Position numbers and translations under genes: made by a program. From Chryseobacterium pennipullorum (GTDB lineage Bacteria > Bacteroidota > Bacteroidia > Flavobacteriales > Weeksellaceae): a stretch of DNA of 64,000 nucleotides. Location: NCBI RefSeq assembly GCF_003384725.1, contig NZ_QNVV01000013.1, forward strand, positions 1-64,000. The letters run 5' to 3'. Each line of letters starts with the position of its first letter. Position 1 is the first letter of the stretch. Positions 41,656-50,544 of this stretch are shown here, in pieces. Below the pieces are notes generated by a model. The model did no database searches. It saw only the letters and a program-made list of their open reading frames with translations, and was not told the DNA's origin.

Positions 41656-43257
41656 TTAGTAACCAGGATTTTGAGTCAAATTAGGGTTGGCAGACAAAGC
41701 TGTGTTTGGAATCGGGAATACATTATAATTGGCAGAAATTGCTGTTCCGTCTTTTACACCTCCTTTCCATGGCCATAAGTAAGTACCACCTGTAAACTTA
41801 TCAAATCTGATAAGATCTGTCCTTCTCTGACCTTCCAGATTGAATTCTCTTCCTCTTTCCGCCAAGATAAAATCTAAGGTAAGATTACCTGCATTAATCT
41901 GGGAAGCGGTTCTTTTACCTCTTAATTCATTGATATAGGTTAAAGCTTGTCCTACGTTTGCTGTAGAAGCCCCTCTTATCGCACACTCAGCATAGGTAAG
42001 GTAGGCTTCTGCTAACCTGAATACTGGAAAATCTGATCCTGAAAAGTCTGTTGCTTCAGAATTCCCTGTTGTTCTCAGGTTTCTGAATTTCGTAGAAGGG
42101 TAACCATCTGTCCACGTTTTATAATCAGTCATTTCATATTGATGATCGGTCTGCCAGAAAAGCTTCCCTCTTTGATCCTGGGTAGCCGCCAAAGCCGAAG
42201 CACTGCCTCCATTGTAATCTGTAAGGCTGTTTCCAAACAACCCATACCAGGCTTTTGTGGCTCTGTGACCGCCCCAGCCGTCTCCTTTTATACCAAGAAC
42301 GGCAGGATTCAGAGTAGATGGGCTACCTCCGGTGTTACCATTGATGATGTAGGTAGAGTTTCCATAACTCTGTGTTCCAATGGGATCCGCAATCAATGGG
42401 AAAATAACTTCAGATGAAGTATTATTATCTGCAGAGAACATTTTGACATAGTTGGTATCTAATGAGTATCCACCCTCATCAATTACTTTTTTAGCATACG
42501 TAGCAGCATCATTCCATCTTGCAGTACCTGTGTACACCTGAGCATTAAGATACAATCTTGATAAAAGCATCTGTACAGTAGCTCTGTTCACGTGGCCGTA
42601 TTCTGTTGTTTTTGCGATGGTGGGTTCGATAGCAAGCAGTTCACCTTCCACATATTCAAAAAGTTCTTTCCTTGACGCCTGTCCTTTTGGAACCGGATTA
42701 GCAAGGTCTTTCTCTGTAACGATAACTCCTTTTCCGAAACAGTCGATCATATAGAAGTAAGAGAAAGCTCTGATAAATCTTAATTCACTGACATACTGTT
42801 CTTTGTTGTTAATATTTACTTTACCAAAAGCGTCAATCAATGCGTTAGCCTGAGGTACCGTATAATAGACCCTGTCAAAAAGATATCTGAAAAACTTATT
42901 ATCAGCAGTCCATTTTGCTGTTGTAGTCAACTGGTCCAGACCATTGTCTCCCCATCTGTTTTTCATTCCGTCAGCAGTAAAATCCTGAAGATTGATGATT
43001 CCCCTTAGAAATACAGTTTCTCCTTTATCGTCTCCGGTAATATCTGCTTCTCCGGGTCCTTTCGCGCTGGACATAGATAAAGATGCATATACTTTAGCTA
43101 CAAGACCATTGGCTGCATTAGGCTGAGATTCCAAAAGCTGTTCCAGGGTTAGAAGATATTCGGGCTCTGTATTCAGTTCATTCAGACATGAAGTAGTTGA
43201 AATCAATGCGAATGATAGTAGTATTATTTTTAATTTATTAAGTTTCATTGTATTCAA
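41656..43257 (-). CDS. susD: SusD-like nutrient-binding lipoprotein
   Basis: A 533-residue RagB/SusD family lipoprotein. The signal peptide ends in the lipobox ISTTSC, followed by LNELNTEPEY. The helical TPR-like scaffold typical of SusD covers the body (SQLRF-like segment VSELRFIRAFSYFYMIDCFG, 20 residues), and the C-terminal half has PVFRLAEAYLTYAE and EINELRGKR-like segments. It caps the SusC channel and binds the glycan. Three bases behind susC and 19 before susE. Confidence 0.95.
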   Translation of the reverse strand: MNTMKLNKLKIILLSFALISTTSCLNELNTEPEYLLTLEQLLESQPNAANGLVAKVYASLSMSSAKGPGEADITGDDKGETVFLRGIINLQDFTADGMKNRWGDNGLDQLTTTAKWTADNKFFRYLFDRVYYTVPQANALIDAFGKVNINNKEQYVSELRFIRAFSYFYMIDCFGKGVIVTEKDLANPVPKGQASRKELFEYVEGELLAIEPTIAKTTEYGHVNRATVQMLLSRLYLNAQVYTGTARWNDAATYAKKVIDEGGYSLDTNYVKMFSADNNTSSEVIFPLIADPIGTQSYGNSTYIINGNTGGSPSTLNPAVLGIKGDGWGGHRATKAWYGLFGNSLTDYNGGSASALAATQDQRGKLFWQTDHQYEMTDYKTWTDGYPSTKFRNLRTTGNSEATDFSGSDFPVFRLAEAYLTYAECAIRGASTANVGQALTYINELRGKRTASQINAGNLTLDFILAERGREFNLEGQRRTDLIRFDKFTGGTYLWPWKGGVKDGTAISANYNVFPIPNTALSANPNLTQNPGY

Positions 43258-43259
43258 AT

Positions 43260-46160
43260 TTAAAAATCAACATTTACTCCAAAAGTATATATTCTAGGAC
43301 GTGGATAGAAGTTGGCATCTATCGCATTAAAATTTTCAGGATCCTGACCTACATAGTTATTGGTGATCACGAACGCATTATTAACAGAACCATAAATTCT
43401 TAATGTTGTCCCTTTGAACAGATTATCAAATCGATATCCTAATGTGATGTTTTCGCAACGTAGGAACGTTGCATCATGCAAGTTGTAGTCAGACAATGGC
43501 TCTGCACTTGCTTTGGAAGTAAAACGTGGATCTGCAGCTCCGCTGTAAAAATCGAGAACGTTGTATAAACTGTTACTGTTTACCGGGTTGGAAGCCTCAG
43601 TAAATCCTCTGTTTACTCTTGCAGCATAATAAACCTTACCTCCTAACTGTCCTCTGAAGCTGGCAGTCAGGTCAAAGTTTTTATAATTCACAGAAGTTCC
43701 GAACCCAAACGTCCATTTAGGTCTTAAAGGAACAAAAGATTTATCGTCATCATTGATGATTCCATCACCGTTTTGATCTACAAAAACACCAGGCAAGACT
43801 CTTCCATCGCTGTCATAAACCTGCTTGTAAACCCAGGCAGAGTACGGTTGTTGCCCGACCGCATGTTGTGCTAAAATGACTCCTGTCCCTGCAAAAGCCA
43901 GAGAAGATTCATTAGCTGCTACCTTATCTCTACCTCTAAGATCGTCTACATTTCCGATATTATACGCGATATTACCATTTAGATCCCAGTTAAAATCCTG
44001 CATTTTTACAGGAGTAGCATTAAAAGAAGCTTCGAAACCTTTATTGGTTAAGCTTCCTACATTATCGATGAATTGGTTGGTAAGCATCTGCCCAGACGGG
44101 AAAGGAACCTGTGCCAATAAGTCGGTTGTTTTTCTATAATAATACTCAATGGATCCAGACAATCTTCTGTTTTTGGTCCCGAAATCAATCCCGGCGTTAT
44201 ATGTTGTTGTTTTTTCCCAGGTAAGATTTGGATTATAGGCCAGCGCAGTATACAATTCCGGCAAAATCGCACCGTTGGCCAACACCGTCCTTGGGAAATA
44301 GAAATACCTGATATCTCCAATTTCATATAAGGGGCTGTATGGATAGAAACCGGCTGATCCAGTTATATCCTGCTGACCGGTTTTACCCCATCCTAATCTT
44401 AATTTTAATTCTGAGAAGCCTGAGTTTTCCATCCATTTCTCATCGTTGATCTTCCATGCGAAAGCAGCTGCCGGGAAGTGTCCCCATCGTTTGTTTGACG
44501 GGAAAAGAGAAGAACCGTCTGCACGGTAACTCAACGTGAATAAATATTTATTCTGTATGTCAATATTTGCTCTACCGAAGAATGATTGAATATTAAGAAC
44601 ATTCCGATAGTTATTGGCATATTTGCTATAAGGAGATTCTTCACGGATGCCGCTTGGGGAATCCATATTAAACAATTGTTTTGTTCCTTTATTGTCAAAA
44701 TTCTGATAAGAATATCCTCCCTGAATATCGAACTTTGAAATGAATTTGTCATCGAATTTCTTGCTGTATGCCAGATAAGCATCCATCAGGCGATTGAAAA
44801 TATTCTGATCTTCGCCATAGTTCAAACCGGGATTATACACTCCTCCTACGGCAACATCCCCCTGATAAACAGGTCTGTAAGACTGCAGTGCGTTGGCACC
44901 ATATACTTCACGGATTTTCGCATAAGAAGATTCAGCTCCCAAATTCACAACGGCCCTTAAGTCTGGCAGAAAATGCATTTTATAATCGAGTTCAATATTT
45001 CCTAAGAATTTTTGCACTTCTTCAGGTCTTGTACGCTGCATTAATATAGCCACCGGGTTTCTGGCACCAGTCATTACATAACCATTAAAGGTTTGGTAGT
45101 AACTTCCGTCTGTATTATAGATCGGTTTTGTAGGATCTGCAGTAATTGCTCCGCCAATTGCACCTTCAGCATCAATTGTATTTTTCTTAGAAATAATATT
45201 CTTGATGTTAATATCTATTTTTAAATGATTATCAAATAAAGTCGGATTCAACTTCATTGAAGCGGTATACCTGTCGTAATCATTAGTCTTTACGATCCCC
45301 TGGGTATTATTATATCCAAATGAAAATCTTGCAGGAATTGCCTTAAACAGATTGGACCTGATACTCAAATTATGATCAGTGGATACTGAGGTTCTGAAAA
45401 TCTCATCCTGCCAATTGGTATTGTACATGACTTGTTTTCCATTTTCTGTAACGCCCAGCATATTAGCATACGTTGGGTTATACTCATTCATGAATCTCTC
45501 GAAAGTAGGACCGTCCATGACATCAATAGTCTTGGCCACTTTACCAATAGAGACATTTCCACTATAGTTGATTCTCATTTTTCCGGAAGAACCTTTCTTC
45601 GTGGTGATGATAATAACCCCGTTGGAGGCTCTGGAACCATAGATGGCCGTAGCAGAAGCGTCTTTTAATATCGAAAATGATTCAATATCATTCGGGTTTA
45701 CCAATGACAACGGATTGGATACCCCTGCTGGATTGGCCGAATCCAAAGGAACACCATCAATGACAATAAGCGGATTGTTATTAGCCGTTAAAGAAGCACC
45801 TCCCCGAATTCTGATATTGGGTTTAGAATCCGGCGCTCCGCCATCGCTGGTAATCCTTACACCCGGTGCTTTTCCATTGATCAGCTGGTCCGCAGAAACA
45901 ATGGCACCCTTATTGAAATCTTTTTCGGAAACCGCAGTGACTGACCCTGTAAGGTCTGATTTCTTTTTAGCACCGTACCCAATAAGTACAACCTCCTCAA
46001 TCTTTTTTTCCTGAGGAATGGTGTCTTTGGTCTGCGCGTGCATTACTGTGCTGGCCAGTAAAAAAGCAGGCGCTATTTTTAATACCGTTGTAAAGTTCTT
46101 CACAATCTTATTTTTATAGTTTCGTTTTCGTTGTATTTTGGCTTCAAGCCAGTTTTGCAA
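43260..46160 (-). CDS. susC: SusC-like TonB-dependent outer-membrane transporter
   Basis: A 966-residue SusC/RagA beta-barrel porin that imports oligosaccharides with energy from TonB. After the signal peptide (cut near VMHAQ, residue 43) comes a TonB-box-like IEEVVLIGYG, then the plug domain with SILKDASATAIYGSRASNGV and the SusC signature. The usual ~90-residue carboxypeptidase-regulatory-like N-terminal domain is missing. The C-terminus ends in the aromatic-rich FGVNVDF. First gene of the operon, divergent from metG. Confidence 0.95.
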   Translation of the reverse strand: MQNWLEAKIQRKRNYKNKIVKNFTTVLKIAPAFLLASTVMHAQTKDTIPQEKKIEEVVLIGYGAKKKSDLTGSVTAVSEKDFNKGAIVSADQLINGKAPGVRITSDGGAPDSKPNIRIRGGASLTANNNPLIVIDGVPLDSANPAGVSNPLSLVNPNDIESFSILKDASATAIYGSRASNGVIIITTKKGSSGKMRINYSGNVSIGKVAKTIDVMDGPTFERFMNEYNPTYANMLGVTENGKQVMYNTNWQDEIFRTSVSTDHNLSIRSNLFKAIPARFSFGYNNTQGIVKTNDYDRYTASMKLNPTLFDNHLKIDINIKNIISKKNTIDAEGAIGGAITADPTKPIYNTDGSYYQTFNGYVMTGARNPVAILMQRTRPEEVQKFLGNIELDYKMHFLPDLRAVVNLGAESSYAKIREVYGANALQSYRPVYQGDVAVGGVYNPGLNYGEDQNIFNRLMDAYLAYSKKFDDKFISKFDIQGGYSYQNFDNKGTKQLFNMDSPSGIREESPYSKYANNYRNVLNIQSFFGRANIDIQNKYLFTLSYRADGSSLFPSNKRWGHFPAAAFAWKINDEKWMENSGFSELKLRLGWGKTGQQDITGSAGFYPYSPLYEIGDIRYFYFPRTVLANGAILPELYTALAYNPNLTWEKTTTYNAGIDFGTKNRRLSGSIEYYYRKTTDLLAQVPFPSGQMLTNQFIDNVGSLTNKGFEASFNATPVKMQDFNWDLNGNIAYNIGNVDDLRGRDKVAANESSLAFAGTGVILAQHAVGQQPYSAWVYKQVYDSDGRVLPGVFVDQNGDGIINDDDKSFVPLRPKWTFGFGTSVNYKNFDLTASFRGQLGGKVYYAARVNRGFTEASNPVNSNSLYNVLDFYSGAADPRFTSKASAEPLSDYNLHDATFLRCENITLGYRFDNLFKGTTLRIYGSVNNAFVITNNYVGQDPENFNAIDANFYPRPRIYTFGVNVDF

Positions 46161-46406
46161 TTTATAAAAAAAATAGAATTATCATAAAATTAATATAATT
46201 TAAGATAAAATTATGTATATTACGATACCCCAATAGATTAATAATCTAATGGTCAATATTTTAAACGATCCTATGTTTTGCATAATATAAACTTGAGTTT
46301 AACATAAAGTTAAACAATTGTTTAACTTTATTTCATGTTCAGCCTGCCAAAAAGGGCAGAAACATCTTAATAAGTCTACTCATAGCGGTATTCAAGAGAT
46401 AATCCT
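46161..46406. other. Divergent intergenic region susC / metG
   Basis: Very AT-rich stretch without a gene. It must hold the susC promoter, but no clear TAnnTTTG on the minus strand is seen close to the start. No SusR-type or ECF regulator gene lies nearby. Confidence 0.45.
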
Positions 46407-46414
46407 TATCTTTG
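46407..46414 (+). promoter_or_regulatory. Bacteroidota -7 element of metG
   Basis: TATCTTTG, 20 bases before the metG ATG at 46435. Confidence 0.6.
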
Positions 46415-46434
46415 CAGATAAAACTTTAGTATAA

Positions 46435-48471
46435 ATGTCAAACAGAAAGATGATTACGGCAGCTTTGCCTTATGCAAACGGTCCGGTTCATATAGGACAT
46501 TTGGCAGGTGTTTATATTCCTGCGGATGTTTACGCTAGATTTCAGCGGAGGTTAGGAAAAGATGTCGCGTTTATCTGTGGATCGGATGAACATGGAATTC
46601 CTATTACCATAAGGGCTAAAAAAGAAGGAGTTACCCCTCAGGATATTGTCGACAAATACCATGAGATCATTAAGAAATCTTTTTCGGATCTTGGAATTTC
46701 TTTTGATGAATATTCCCGAACAACGTCTCCAAAACATTATGAGACCAGCCAGGATTTCTTCAAGGTTTTATATGATAAGGGAAAATTTACCGAAGAAATT
46801 TCTGAGCAGTATTTCGACGAACAGGCAGGAGAGTTCCTTGCTGACCGCTATATTGTAGGAACATGTCCGAACTGTGGCAACGAAAATGCTTATGGTGACC
46901 AGTGTGAGAAATGTGGTTCTACGCTTTCTCCTTCAGAACTGATCAATCCTAAATCAATGCTCAGCGGAAACGTTCCTGTTCTTAAAGAAACAAAAAACTG
47001 GTATCTTCCATTAAATGAATATGAAGACTTCTTAAATGAATGGATCATTGAAGGCCATAAAGACGATTGGAAACCCAACGTATATGGACAGGTTAAATCA
47101 TGGCTGAATGACGGCCTGAAGCCTCGTGCCATGACGAGAGATCTGAACTGGGGCGTTCCGGTGCCCCTTCCCAATGCAGAAGGAAAAGTATTGTACGTAT
47201 GGTTTGATGCTCCTATCGGGTATATCTCTTTTACCAAAGAATGGGCTGAGAAAAACGGAAAAGACTGGAAAGATTACTGGCAGAGCGAAAACAGTGACCT
47301 GGTACACTTTATTGGAAAAGATAATATTGTATTCCACTGTATTATTTTCCCTGCGATGATGAAGGCCCACGGCAATTATATCATGCCGGCAAATGTTCCT
47401 GCTTTTGAATTCCTGAATCTTGAGAATGATAAAATTTCAACTTCAAGAAACTGGGCGGTATGGGCGCATGAATATGTTGAAGACTTCCCGGGTCAACAGG
47501 ATGTTTTAAGATATGCTTTGCTTTCTTCAGCTCCTGAAACAAAAGATAATAACTTTACATGGAAGGATTTCCAGACTAAGAATAATTCTGAGTTGGTAGG
47601 GATCTTTGGAAACTTTATCAATAGAGTTGCAGTTCTTATTCATAAATATTACGATGGGGTCGTACCGCAAGGAGATATTAACAGTCCTGAACTGCAAGAA
47701 ATCACCAAATCGGCAAAAGAGATTTCCGGATTTCTGGAAAATTATGAATTCAGAAATTCTTTAACGGCATTGATAAACCTTGCCCGTTTTGGAAACCAAT
47801 ATCTTCAAACGGAAGAGCCATGGAAAACGATTACAAATAGTCCAGAAAAGGCTGCTCAATCATTATTTGTTGGAGCACAGATCGCTGTAGCATTAGCTCA
47901 GTTATGTGAACCTTTTATGCCTTTCAGCTCCGAAAAACTTTTGAACATGTTCAATGTTGAAAAGAAAGCATGGAATGATATTGAAACTCAACCTGTTTTA
48001 ATAGAAACGGGTCATAAGATCAATGAAGCATCTCTCCTTTTCTCAAAAATTGAAGACAGTGTGATCGATGCTCAGATTCAAAAGCTGGAAGACACTAAAC
48101 AAAACAATAAAAAGACAAACCCTAACGCCAACCCAATGAAAGAAGAGATCACTTTTGATGATTTTACTAAAATAGACCTTAGAACAGCAACGATTACAGA
48201 AGCTGAAAAAGTAGAAAAAGCAGATAAATTATTAAAACTGACTGTTGATACAGGAGTAGACGTAAGAACTGTAGTTTCAGGAATTGCAGAAAGTTTCACT
48301 CCGGAAGAACTTATTGGTAAGCAGGTAATGATTTTATTAAATCTTGCGCCAAGAAAAATCAGAGGAATTGAATCTCAGGGAATGTTGTTGCTAACGACAA
48401 AGCCAGACGGAAAATTATCTTTCGTAACACCGGACGACAGCAATGTTGAAAACGGTATTGAGATCGGATAA
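46435..48471 (+). CDS. metG: Methionyl-tRNA synthetase
   Basis: A 678-residue cytoplasmic class I tRNA synthetase. The HIGH motif is at residues 19-22 (PVHIGHLAG), and the KMSKS loop is present as KISTSRNW. The zinc knuckle has two CPNC/CEKC pairs (TCPNCGNENAYGDQCEKC, 18 residues). The C-terminal ~110 residues form an EMAP/Trbp111-like tRNA-binding domain (DFTKIDLRTATITEAEKV). This is the full-length dimeric form. A promoter box lies just upstream, and a small exported-protein gene follows at 11 bases. Confidence 0.97.
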   Translation: MSNRKMITAALPYANGPVHIGHLAGVYIPADVYARFQRRLGKDVAFICGSDEHGIPITIRAKKEGVTPQDIVDKYHEIIKKSFSDLGISFDEYSRTTSPKHYETSQDFFKVLYDKGKFTEEISEQYFDEQAGEFLADRYIVGTCPNCGNENAYGDQCEKCGSTLSPSELINPKSMLSGNVPVLKETKNWYLPLNEYEDFLNEWIIEGHKDDWKPNVYGQVKSWLNDGLKPRAMTRDLNWGVPVPLPNAEGKVLYVWFDAPIGYISFTKEWAEKNGKDWKDYWQSENSDLVHFIGKDNIVFHCIIFPAMMKAHGNYIMPANVPAFEFLNLENDKISTSRNWAVWAHEYVEDFPGQQDVLRYALLSSAPETKDNNFTWKDFQTKNNSELVGIFGNFINRVAVLIHKYYDGVVPQGDINSPELQEITKSAKEISGFLENYEFRNSLTALINLARFGNQYLQTEEPWKTITNSPEKAAQSLFVGAQIAVALAQLCEPFMPFSSEKLLNMFNVEKKAWNDIETQPVLIETGHKINEASLLFSKIEDSVIDAQIQKLEDTKQNNKKTNPNANPMKEEITFDDFTKIDLRTATITEAEKVEKADKLLKLTVDTGVDVRTVVSGIAESFTPEELIGKQVMILLNLAPRKIRGIESQGMLLLTTKPDGKLSFVTPDDSNVENGIEIG

Positions 48472-48482
48472 CCCCTTCATTT

Positions 48483-48842
48483 ATGAAAGGCATCCTACTC
48501 TTTTTTGTTGTATACTCATCAATTTCAAGCGCACAAAAGCTTGAATATTTACCGATAAGTAAAGATCAATACGGAGCAGAATGGAGCTATTCGTTTGACA
48601 AAAAAACTACTGATGGCTTCTATTCCTGGGTTAAAGTGGTATACACGGCAACAGAAAACCCAGACACAGAATCTACAGAATATTTTGTAGAATTTAAATG
48701 TTCAGATAGAACAATGTCTGATGAGATTGTTAAAATCAAATTCAGAGATCAGAAATATCAGATTGACCGTAAAAAAATGCCGTTCAGATCCATTCTGGAG
48801 AAGAGTATTTTTAATCCGCTGTTAGAAAAATTTTGTAAATAG
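48483..48842 (+). CDS. Small secreted protein, unknown function
   Basis: A 119-residue protein with a signal peptide (KGILLFFVVYSSISSAQ). The mature part alternates beta-prone stretches, such as AEWSYSFDKKTTDGFYSWVK, and has two cysteines (FKCSDR and the final KFCK) that could pair. No family recognised. Its 11-base distance from metG suggests cotranscription; a terminator follows. A link to translation is unlikely given the export signal. Confidence 0.7.
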   Translation: MKGILLFFVVYSSISSAQKLEYLPISKDQYGAEWSYSFDKKTTDGFYSWVKVVYTATENPDTESTEYFVEFKCSDRTMSDEIVKIKFRDQKYQIDRKKMPFRSILEKSIFNPLLEKFCK

Positions 48843-48848
48843 AAATAA

Positions 48849-48877
48849 GAGATCGCCCTGGTGGCGGTCTTTTTTTA
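48849..48877 (+). terminator. Intrinsic terminator
   Basis: AGATCGCC pairs with GGCGGTCT (one G-T pair) around CTGGT, followed by seven or more T residues. It ends the metG transcript. Confidence 0.85.
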
Positions 48878-48907
48878 TGATCAGAATGATCAATCCATTT
48901 TTAATTT

Positions 48908-48915
48908 TATCTTTG
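48908..48915 (+). promoter_or_regulatory. Bacteroidota -7 element, start-proximal
   Basis: TATCTTTG ends five bases before the ATG at 48921; the ATG at 48927 is the other candidate start. Confidence 0.5.
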
Positions 48916-48920
48916 CAGCC

Positions 48921-49592
48921 ATGATTATGGTCAACAAGGGTGCTTTAAGAAAGCTGTCCAACGTAGAATTAGAAAAGTATTTAAAAGAAGACAGTGGCTT
49001 TATTCCGGAAGCAGTACAGATGGCCTTTGAAATCCTGGAAGAAAGAGGAAGGTATTTTACGGCACAGGAAAAAACTGCCGTTCAGCAATTCATAGAGCGC
49101 AAAAAGGAAGCAGAAGAATCAAAATCCAGAGAGGAAAAAGAACTTTGGAAGGATCATGTGACGGAAGATCCCAATGCCATTAAGCTTTATTCAAGAACGA
49201 CCATTTTTATAAGCAGTATTCTGTTCAGTACTATTCCTGCGGCCATTCTGCTCTCCCTGAATTTAATCAAGCTAAAAAAGTATTTCGCTGCGGTTCTGAC
49301 GCTGATGTATGGATTTCTTTTTTTCGTTTTGCAAAAATACGTTCTGTTATCCCATTTTGAGATTGGTTCATCTCCACGATATAGCCCGGAAATAGGCGTT
49401 ATTGGTGCTGGAGCACTGGGGTTCATTGTCCTTTGGGTCTTAGCGATTCCAGAAAAATTACCATACCGCCAAAAACCGTATGTTCTTCCTATTATTTTAT
49501 GTGCCGGAACTGTTGTTCTGATGTATTTTTACTTTCCGGAATGGTTCTCTCATTATCCATTTGTAAGAAGCATGCATTTACTCAGACAATAA
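48921..49592 (+). CDS. Multi-pass membrane protein, unknown function
   Basis: About 223 residues, starting at 48921 (or 48927), since a promoter box lies between this and the earlier ATG at 48861. The N-terminal ~90 residues are soluble, charged and helical, with KLSNVELEKYLKED and then EERGRYFTAQEKTAVQQFIE, a pattern seen in small Bacteroidota proteins of unknown role. The rest has about five membrane helices (from ISSILFSTIPAAILLSLNLI on). No motif tells its function. Confidence 0.7.
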   Translation: MIMVNKGALRKLSNVELEKYLKEDSGFIPEAVQMAFEILEERGRYFTAQEKTAVQQFIERKKEAEESKSREEKELWKDHVTEDPNAIKLYSRTTIFISSILFSTIPAAILLSLNLIKLKKYFAAVLTLMYGFLFFVLQKYVLLSHFEIGSSPRYSPEIGVIGAGALGFIVLWVLAIPEKLPYRQKPYVLPIILCAGTVVLMYFYFPEWFSHYPFVRSMHLLRQ

Positions 49593-49595
49593 TCA

Positions 49596-49695
49596 GGAGC
49601 TGATTCCCGCTATCCACTTTTACTCCTCGCGCCAAAGCGGTCACTCTGAAGTGTCCATCCTATGCTGTGGGGTAACCGTTTCTATCGGGGCTAGA
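49596..49695. repeat. Recurring-type intergenic element of flavobacteria
   Basis: The segment starts GAGCTGATTCCCGCTATCC, has CTCGCGCCAAAGCG in the middle, and ends GGTAACCG-ATCGGGGCTAG. It is richer in GC than its surroundings. I recall elements of this kind, with ends like these, in intergenic regions of many Flavobacteriia genomes; this is from memory and unverified. Only one copy lies in this window. Confidence 0.5.
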
Positions 49696-49703
49696 AGAAG
49701 TAC

Positions 49704-49741
49704 AAAAAAACAAAAATTGTCATCCCATATAGAATGACAAT
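49704..49741. terminator. Terminator between convergent genes
   Basis: ATTGTCAT pairs perfectly with ATGACAAT around a 10-base loop, with an A run before (T run on the minus strand) that fits the minus-strand methyltransferase gene. Confidence 0.75.
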
Positions 49742-49792
49742 CTATTATTTTTGAAATTACTTCGGTTTCAGTTCACAATGATCACCCAGTCA

Positions 49793-50497
49793 TTATTTCT
49801 TTGTCAGTTTCGCCAGGTAAGAATCCTCATCCTTCAAAACTCTTTCTATTTTAAAGCCGTTATTTTTAGCTGCATTTCTCAAAGTATTGAAATCAAGGTA
49901 CAGCCAGGTAATCGGCTCTTCAGATTCCCCTTTATAATGCACCACATAATCTAATTCTCCATAGTATCCACCGGCAGGAATATACACTCCCCCATCTTTA
50001 TCGCGGTCGAACATATACAAAATATCTGTACTGTCGATCAAGATTTGTCCGTTTTCATTTAATAACGAATGCAGCTTCTGAAGGTAGGTATCAATTTTTG
50101 CCAGGCTTTCAAAGATTCCCGTCCCATTCATCAGCATCAAAATGGTATCAAAGGTTTCTCCGGAGAAATCAAGCATATTTTCACAAACCGCATTTTCAAT
50201 TCCTCTCAGCTTACAGACTTCAATAGATTTGGGCGAAATATCTAATGCCCAAACGTCGAGGTTCCTTTCATTCTGAAGATACAGAGCATGAGAACCTGCT
50301 CCCGCACCAATATCCAAAACTTTTCCTTCGGATAACTGCAGTGCTTTCTGCTCAATGGCATTCATCTCTTCAAAATCTCTGAATAAATAATCCACCGGAA
50401 GTTCATCCAGTTCGGAAATTGACGTTTCGGTCTGCAGATCTTCAGGATTTTCTTGATGGTAATAATCCCAGATCGCTCTGCCCATTAAATCTTTCAT
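49793..50497 (-). CDS. Class I SAM-dependent methyltransferase
   Basis: A 234-residue methyltransferase taken from the ATG at 50497 (MKDLMGRAIWDYYHQ). Motif I is VLDIGAGAGSHALYL, with acidic motif II in VWALDISPKSIEV and DTILMLMNGTGIFE as the motif IV region. A longer in-frame reading to 50701 exists, but it is a translation of the intergenic heptad array (starting with TTG), and the promoter lies between. Substrate unknown. It is a single-gene unit with its own promoter and terminator. Confidence 0.85.
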   Translation of the reverse strand: MKDLMGRAIWDYYHQENPEDLQTETSISELDELPVDYLFRDFEEMNAIEQKALQLSEGKVLDIGAGAGSHALYLQNERNLDVWALDISPKSIEVCKLRGIENAVCENMLDFSGETFDTILMLMNGTGIFESLAKIDTYLQKLHSLLNENGQILIDSTDILYMFDRDKDGGVYIPAGGYYGELDYVVHYKGESEEPITWLYLDFNTLRNAAKNNGFKIERVLKDEDSYLAKLTKK

Positions 50498-50501
50498 ATG
50501 G

Positions 50502-50533
50502 CAAAGATAAGCGTTAGGGAGGCAATGTTCAAA
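50502..50533 (-). promoter_or_regulatory. Promoter of the methyltransferase
   Basis: Minus-strand TTTG (50530-50533), 20-base spacer, TATCTTTG (50502-50509), then four bases to the ATG at 50497. This fits the Bacteroidota consensus well and indicates a leaderless mRNA. Confidence 0.75.
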
Positions 50534-50544
50534 GTTTTTTGTTG

